From Undaria pinnatifida (lineage: Eukaryota > Sar > Phaeophyceae > Laminariales > Alariaceae): 64,000 nt of DNA. Under the pieces are notes generated by a model. The model saw nothing but the letters and a program-made list of their open reading frames with translations, had not been told where the DNA came from and did no database searches. Positions 58,936 to 64,000 of the stretch are shown here, one piece after another. The stretch is from assembly GCA_012845835.1 (NCBI GenBank), contig JABAKD010000019.1, positions 15,115,420 through 15,179,419 on the forward strand, read 5' to 3'. Made by a program: the position numbers and the translations under genes. Each line of letters opens with the position of its first letter. Position 1 is the stretch's first letter.

Positions 58936-61900
58936 GTGTGTTTGTTTCGCGTTTCTCTTGATGTTTTCATATACTCCGAAGTATTTTTTATAGTCTTTTC
59001 TTATGGTCTGTCTTGTTTTGTTGTGTTCTCGTACCGGTTCACCCAGCAGTTCATTGACGAACGGCTTATGTCTATGCGCTTTGAGTTGGATGGTCGATGC
59101 GATGCTGTTAATTTCGTCGTTGCGTACGCCCCAACTGATTGTACCAAAGACACCAAGCTGAAAGGTATTTTCTGGCAAAAGCTGGAGGACCTGGTTGAAC
59201 AGATCCCCACTAAAGAGTGTTTGTTTGTACTGATGGATGCTAACGCGCGAACTGGGCAGAGGATGGAAGGGTGCGGTGATGATGAAAGTAGGGTGCTTGG
59301 AGCATACGGACGAGATGCTCGTAGCGATAATGGCAAACGACTTTTGTCGTTCGCTACCAATTGCAAGCTAGCTCTCACCAACACATTTTTCAGCACGCGC
59401 AAATGTGGGATATCGCATACGTACAACGGCACCAGCCCGAATGACCGTAAGAGGATAGACTACATCCTAACCCGCCAAGCCCATCGACCTAGAGTACATG
59501 ATGTTAAAGTCATCCCACAGCCTCCGCCACCAGCTAAGGCCGATTCAGACCACAACATTGTGTACATCAAGGTCCGACTTAGTGGTCACTTTTCGTCCAA
59601 CAGAAAAATGCTGAAACCCCCAAAACGCCGAGAATTCGACAGGCAGCTTTTTTTATCCGACGGAAAGCGTCGCCAACGAGTAATCGCGAGGGTTGTTTCC
59701 ACTCTCAACCAACCTATCCAGCCCCGTAACACGTCTGGCATGGTTGAGTTTTTCACCACGACTATCATCGATGCTGTAGAGAAAGAGGTGCCACCTCCAC
59801 CACGTCGCCACCGCCGGCATGGTTGGTGCGAGCCTGCCGAAACTTCGGCCGCTTTCAGAGTAGCATGGACAGCGAGGGAGGATGCGAGACAGTTCTTGCG
59901 TGCCAACCCCCGAGATAGTGTAGCGTGGAAGAAATTGAGATCTGCGTGTGCGAATCTGCAGGAAGTGGTTGCCGCAGGAGTACAAGCGTACTTTGAAGAG
60001 TACCTCGCCGAAACCGAGAGACTCCTAGCGAGTAACGATCAACGAGGGTTCTACAAGCACCTGAAGAGTACGGTGGGATTGCAAGGTACAAAAGCGAGGA
60101 GCGAGCAGTTTATTATGGACGAGGATGGCACGTTGTTGCGGGATCAAGCGCAAATTCGTGAACGATGGGCGGGGCACTACCACAAACTCTTGAACACGAA
60201 ATCGCTGAAACTCGATCCCACGATCATCGACCTCTTGCCACCGCGACCGCTTAAACTATCGCTTGGAGATGAACCATCCATGGACGAGATGACGGATGCG
60301 ATTAAGGGCATGTCAAATTGGAAAGCCGTTGGACCAGACGGTCTCCCGGTCGAACTACTAAAACTTGACCACCCCGCTTTCGTCCAGTGTTTTCACAATA
60401 TCCTTGTCAACGTGTGGGTAACGGGCGAAGTCCCCCAGCAATGGAAAGATGCTATCATCAAGACCCTTCACAAAAAAAAGGATCGAACTGATTGCAACAA
60501 TTACAGAGGGATCTCGCTTGTTGCCCACGCAGGCAAAATATTGTTGAAAATCGTTGCGTCCCGCCTTAGCAACTACTGCGAGGCCGAGGAAATACTTCCT
60601 GAAGAACAGTGCGGCTTCCGTCCCGCACGGTCGACGGTCGACATGCTGTTTGTCGTGCGCCGGTTGCAAGAGCTCGGACGACAGAGGAAAATCCCCCTGT
60701 ACATGTGCTTCATCGATCTGCAGAAAGCGTACGACTCTGTCGACCGGGAACTGTTGTGGGAGGTACTCACACGCCTTGCCGTACCAACCAAGATGCTTAC
60801 AGTTATCCGCAACTTCCACGAAGGCATGCGGGCTCGCGTGCGTGCGGATGACGGCGAGCACTCGGATTGGTTTAATGTCACCCAGGGGCTGCGGCAAGGC
60901 TGCGTGCTATCACCGTTACTGTTCAACGTGTTCTTCGCTGCTGCGATACACGTCGTGCTGGTACGCTTCAGCAAAGACGAAAGCATCGTAAGGGATTTGG
61001 TTCACCTCGAAGAGGGCAGTGCAGTCGGAAAAGAGGAACCGTTGGCATGCGTGCAAAGGGCTGTGTGGGGCATGTTGTACGCAGATGACGCAGGAATTGT
61101 TTCGAAGTCGGCGGAAGGCCTTGCTAAAATGATGACAGTCATCGTGACTGTCTTCGAAGCAGCAGGCCTCACGGTATCGGAAAAGAAGACAGAGACGATG
61201 CTGCTACGAACACCGGACCAGACATCCCTCGCCCCACCGCTCGCGATCGAAGCATCAGGCCAGAGGTATAAACAGACGACCCAGTTTTTATACCTAGGCG
61301 GCATTATCCACGAAAGCGCTGACCTTTCGCTCGAAATCGAACGACGGATCCGTCTCATGCGGGCATGCCTCAAACGGTTTGGCCCGGAATTGTATGACAG
61401 GACGACCGCCCCGCTTAGTCTGAAAGTCCGCATGCTGAAGGCCGAGGTCATTGAGACCCTGCTGTACGGGTGTGTGACGTGGACCCTCAATGCGGACCAC
61501 TTCGCCAAGCTCCGATCAGCCCACCACGAAGTCCTTTTGCGAGTCATTGGCTTCCAGCGCCGATTACGCACCGACCACACCACCCTCTCGTACGCGAAGG
61601 CCCTCAGGATGACACGATGCGAGAGCATCGAAACGACCATCCGTAAACGGCGGCTCTTCTTTGCCGGGGCCCTGGTGCGACAACACAAGGGGCGACTGCC
61701 CCGTCGGTTGATGTTCGGGACGATCGCTGGTGTGGAGAACCCGAAACCAGGCGGACAACTTAAGACTTGGCCTAGAGCCATAGCTGAGGACCTTAGGGTG
61801 TTCAAAGCCAACGAGGGATCAACGGAACACTCCCCCTTAGTTTTTGGAGTTGGGACCGCGCTGTGGCCCACTGCAGCAAAAAAGGTGGGCAAGTGGTACC

Positions 61901-62157
61901 GGGGGGTCCTTGAAGCAGCTGAACGGTTCATGGGCAGGTGGCACGAGGATGAGGCAAAGCTGAGTAGACAGCGCCGCGCATCCGCCGTGGGTGGTGTCGA
62001 AGGGAACGGGGGGAGGGGGGGCAGCAGGAGGGGTAGAAGGAACACCGCCCAAGGGTATGGGGGCAGGGGGGGGGACAGGAGGAGTAGAAGGGAAACCGCG
62101 GTAGATGAAAGTAGGAAGGAGACCGCAGACAGGGTAGCAAGGTACCAGGCCGACTAG
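58936..62157 (+). CDS. RTE-like LINE endonuclease / reverse transcriptase
   Basis: This frame of 1073 codons is the only long intact coding region. From about residue 35 it carries the later part of an APE-type endonuclease: [21 protein letters not shown] (about residue 98), RIDYILTRQ and SDHNIVYIK (about 203). The RT domain follows: [10 protein letters not shown] (about 465), [43 protein letters not shown] (about 591), [17 protein letters not shown] and [13 protein letters not shown] (about 713), then SEKKTETM. The C-terminus has [24 protein letters not shown] and an Arg/Gly-rich tail. Both catalytic Asp of YADD are present. The first endonuclease motifs are missing and residues 1-30 are hydrophobic and unlike the family, so the copy is 5'-truncated and the true start is unknown. 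It would copy its own RNA by target-primed reverse transcription. Confidence 0.88.
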   Translation: MCLFRVSLDVFIYSEVFFIVFSYGLSCFVVFSYRFTQQFIDERLMSMRFELDGRCDAVNFVVAYAPTDCTKDTKLKGIFWQKLEDLVEQIPTKECLFVLMDANARTGQRMEGCGDDESRVLGAYGRDARSDNGKRLLSFATNCKLALTNTFFSTRKCGISHTYNGTSPNDRKRIDYILTRQAHRPRVHDVKVIPQPPPPAKADSDHNIVYIKVRLSGHFSSNRKMLKPPKRREFDRQLFLSDGKRRQRVIARVVSTLNQPIQPRNTSGMVEFFTTTIIDAVEKEVPPPPRRHRRHGWCEPAETSAAFRVAWTAREDARQFLRANPRDSVAWKKLRSACANLQEVVAAGVQAYFEEYLAETERLLASNDQRGFYKHLKSTVGLQGTKARSEQFIMDEDGTLLRDQAQIRERWAGHYHKLLNTKSLKLDPTIIDLLPPRPLKLSLGDEPSMDEMTDAIKGMSNWKAVGPDGLPVELLKLDHPAFVQCFHNILVNVWVTGEVPQQWKDAIIKTLHKKKDRTDCNNYRGISLVAHAGKILLKIVASRLSNYCEAEEILPEEQCGFRPARSTVDMLFVVRRLQELGRQRKIPLYMCFIDLQKAYDSVDRELLWEVLTRLAVPTKMLTVIRNFHEGMRARVRADDGEHSDWFNVTQGLRQGCVLSPLLFNVFFAAAIHVVLVRFSKDESIVRDLVHLEEGSAVGKEEPLACVQRAVWGMLYADDAGIVSKSAEGLAKMMTVIVTVFEAAGLTVSEKKTETMLLRTPDQTSLAPPLAIEASGQRYKQTTQFLYLGGIIHESADLSLEIERRIRLMRACLKRFGPELYDRTTAPLSLKVRMLKAEVIETLLYGCVTWTLNADHFAKLRSAHHEVLLRVIGFQRRLRTDHTTLSYAKALRMTRCESIETTIRKRRLFFAGALVRQHKGRLPRRLMFGTIAGVENPKPGGQLKTWPRAIAEDLRVFKANEGSTEHSPLVFGVGTALWPTAAKKVGKWYRGVLEAAERFMGRWHEDEAKLSRQRRASAVGGVEGNGGRGGSRRGRRNTAQGYGGRGGDRRSRRETAVDESRKETADRVARYQAD

Positions 62158-62162
62158 TAGGT

Positions 62163-62735
62163 GGAACCTTTCTATCTATGCCACTCGTACCGCCAACTGC
62201 TGCGGCTGCTCGGAATGTGATGTCTTGGTACTTTGATTTTTCCGTGAATTTATTTTATTTTATTTTATTTTATTTTATTTTTTTTCTTTCCCCTTCTTAT
62301 CCTTATGAAGGGAGTCTTGCATGGTGGGTAGGTGACGAGCCTGTTTTATTTGGCCCTCCCAGTCTTCCTTCTTCTACTTGTTTCTTTTTTCCGGGGTATT
62401 TTTTCTCTTTCCCTTTCTTTCCCCCTTGCATGTCCATTTTGGCTCATGCTCGGGGTATGTTTCTATCTCCCGTGCTTTGGCTCCCCTTTTTATTTATTTA
62501 TTTATTTATTTTGTCTTGGTTTCTTTCGTTGTTTCTCTCTTTTACAAGATATTTTGGTTTAATGAGAAGAACACAAAGGGGGGAGGGGGGGAAACAGGAG
62601 GAGTAGAAGGAAAGCCGTCCAAGGGAATGGGGGCAGGGGGGGCAACAGGAGGAATAGAAGGGAGACCGCGGTGGACGAAGGCAGGAAGGAGATGGCAGAC
62701 AGGGTAGCAAGGTACCAGGCCGACTAGTAGGTACA
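62163..62735 (+). repeat. Duplicated LINE 3' end
   Basis: About 62572-62735 repeats 62005-62165: the Gly/Arg-rich tail coding sequence, GGCAGACAGGGTAGCAAGGTACC-like end (core GGTAGCAAGGTACCAGGCCG) and double stop. The sequence after both also agrees (GGGGTATTTTTTCTCTTTCC versus GGGGTATTTTTTTCCCC). The 3' part of the element is therefore present twice in tandem, about 570 bp apart. (TTTTA)n and (TTTA)n runs lie between. Confidence 0.75.
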
Positions 62736-63105
62736 TAGCACTTTTCGTCTTTCTCTGGGGTATTTTTTTCCCCTTTGTTCCCTCCTTGCGTGTCCAGGTT
62801 TTTGGCTCGTGTTCGGATTATCTTATTTTGGTTTTACTTTACTTTATTTTATTTCATTTTATTATGTTTCTTTTCCGAGCTTTGGCTCTCCTTTGCGGTT
62901 GGGTTGTTTCTTCGATTTCCCCTTCATTTTGTTTGTTTCATTTTTTTTGTTTTATTTTTATCTTTGTTTTTATTTGTTTTCTTATTTTGTTTTTTGTTTT
63001 TTGTTTTTGTTTTTGTTTTTGTTTTTGTTTATTTCGTATTTCTCTCTTCCAATGTATTTCTGTTGCTGACGTATGTATGTTGTGCCTGTCGTACCCAGTA
63101 CTAGG
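62736..63105 (+). repeat. Pyrimidine-rich LINE 3' region
   Basis: T/C-rich sequence with TTTTG and TTTTA runs (62820-63030). Long hydrophobic frames (Phe/Leu) read from it are artefacts of the base composition. Confidence 0.7.
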
Positions 63106-63139
63106 GCATGACATTGCGTTGTCGAATGCATTACGATGC

Positions 63140-63435
63140 ATTATCTCTGTGTCGTGGCTTGTGACCACAGAGCTGATCTTTCTAGGGTGAAGAATCAGTA
63201 CGGACACTGGGTGTGCTGGATGTCGACGAGTAGAAGAACGGTTTAATGTGAAGAACACACACACACACCGGTACGCTAGCATATCACTCGATTTACCTCG
63301 ATGAATTGCGATTGTTTGGTTTACTCTGTTTCATGGTCTGTGACGACCGAATTCGAATCCCTCCACGAGTAGGATGGAGAATCAGCACAGACACTGCGTG
63401 TACCGGGTGGTACTGGTGTGGTTGGGTAGAAACAA
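63140..63435 (+). repeat. Two copies of the 17.5-kb dispersed repeat
   Basis: Copies at about 63140-63230 and 63295-63435 share GAAGAATC(A/G)GTACGGACAC-like and GATTGTTTGGTTTAC phrases with 17490-17610. The second has a good B-box-like ATTCGAATCCC at about 63351. An (AC)n run lies between them. Confidence 0.5.
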
Positions 63436-64000
63436 AGGTTTATTGTAGAGGTGCACCCCTGCGAGTATTCGCCGATAAATACCCGGGTACTCACGAAATC
63501 TGGGGGGGGGGGGGGATTTGGATACTCCTGAGTTTTGGGGCAATTCTCGGCAAATACTTGAGTACTCATTGAGAGACGAATTCACGGGCACTGGTGACCT
63601 TGTTCGAGCTTGTTTGGTCCCTGACGGTGCAATAAACACAGGGTTGGTAACGCAAGGGGTACGGCAGTGGACAGGACAGTTGTCACAATGCCTTCCATAC
63701 TACTAGAAAGGAAACGACGTACACATACATTCATATTATATGCATGTGTTCGGGTTTTCAAAGCAGATAGGAACAGAGTTTTCAGAAAAATGGGAACGGA
63801 GCCTAAAATGAGAATCAAGAGTTATCTCCAGAACCATGTGGTGTATCAGAGAACCGAAATGATCCTGCGAAACCCCTTGACCAGCCCTGTGAGAGGAGCT
63901 CGTCAGAACGGTCATGCTCCATCTCGTGTCTTCGGGTGGGCGCAAAAAGCGATATACGCTGGCTCTATTGTGATTTCTCTAGATGCTGGCTACCACGGCG
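63436..64000. other. No gene recognised
   Basis: A G run (63501-63513) and a local duplication of an ATACTCCTGAGT/ATACTTGAGTACTC phrase are seen. No coding motif is recognised up to the window edge. Confidence 0.4.

Larger units (their letters stand above)
58900..63105 (+). mobile_element. RTE-like non-LTR retrotransposon (youngest copy)
   Basis: It comprises the long frame, two tandem stop codons (62155-62160) and a long pyrimidine-rich 3' region ending near TTGTGCCTGTCGTACC (63085-63100), an end shared with the 56.8-kb relative. The 5' limit is uncertain: 58966-59035 resembles 17405-17465. No poly(A) tail is obvious; the 3' region is T-rich on this strand. Confidence 0.8.

Noticed and set aside
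62178-63104. Hydrophobic Phe/Leu-rich frames that look like membrane proteins
   Set aside because: Encoded by the pyrimidine-rich 3' region of the LINE.

Overview
The window looks like nuclear DNA of an intron-rich, repeat-rich eukaryote. Open frames are short and scattered, exons are tiny and bounded by GT/AG splice signals, microsatellites are long, and three classes of retroelement are present. Nothing bacterial (operons, Shine-Dalgarno sites, CRISPR arrays) is seen. A stramenopile alga, for example a brown alga, is my best guess, because secreted Pmp-like beta-helix proteins and long introns are familiar there. That guess rests on general knowledge and is not proven by this sequence.

The main cellular gene is on the minus strand. 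A 477-nt exon (44841-45317) encodes the start of a right-handed beta-helix, Pmp-like (polymorphic outer-membrane-protein-type) surface protein. It is followed downstream, at lower coordinates, by at least eleven very short exons of 78, 81 or 84 nt, at 43203, 30469, 28041, 26570, 13023, 12455, 11553, 10718, 9033, 3007 and 2365. Each encodes exactly one copy of a 26-28-residue repeat of the form G-A-I-Y-A...S-E-hydrophobic-x-hydrophobic-x-G-x-(T/S)-x-F-x-x-N-(S/x)-A-x-x-G. All exons are symmetric phase 1-1, so a glycine codon is split at every junction. If they form one gene, it covers at least 43 kb and its coding sequence is about 2-3% of its length. A possible last exon lies at 1975-2003.

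The large introns hold most other features. The 13.5-kb intron (13104-26569) contains a diverged tandem array, a tRNA-like SINE, a dense family of direct and inverted repeats with a 435-bp foldback, and a plus-strand gene or element with an OTU-type protease motif and a PIF1-like helicase C-terminus behind a 342-bp tandem repeat. The 12.7-kb intron (30547-43202) contains a decayed DIRS-type tyrosine-recombinase retrotransposon (31.5-38.6 kb) with inverted terminal repeats, Gag with a zinc-finger remnant, RT, RNase H and tyrosine recombinase. The 5.9-kb intron (3091-9032) contains a repeat family rich in C homopolymers.

From 45.4 kb to the end the window is mainly transposable elements: an RTE-like LINE with a 1073-codon endonuclease/reverse-transcriptase frame (58.9-63.1 kb), two older 5'-truncated relatives (45.4-46.8 and 54.9-56.8 kb), a second array of the C-rich family (50.3-52.7 kb), SINE-like repeats ending in (AAC)n, and minisatellites. 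No functional tRNA or rRNA gene was recognised. All protein assignments come from reading motifs by eye; no database search was run.
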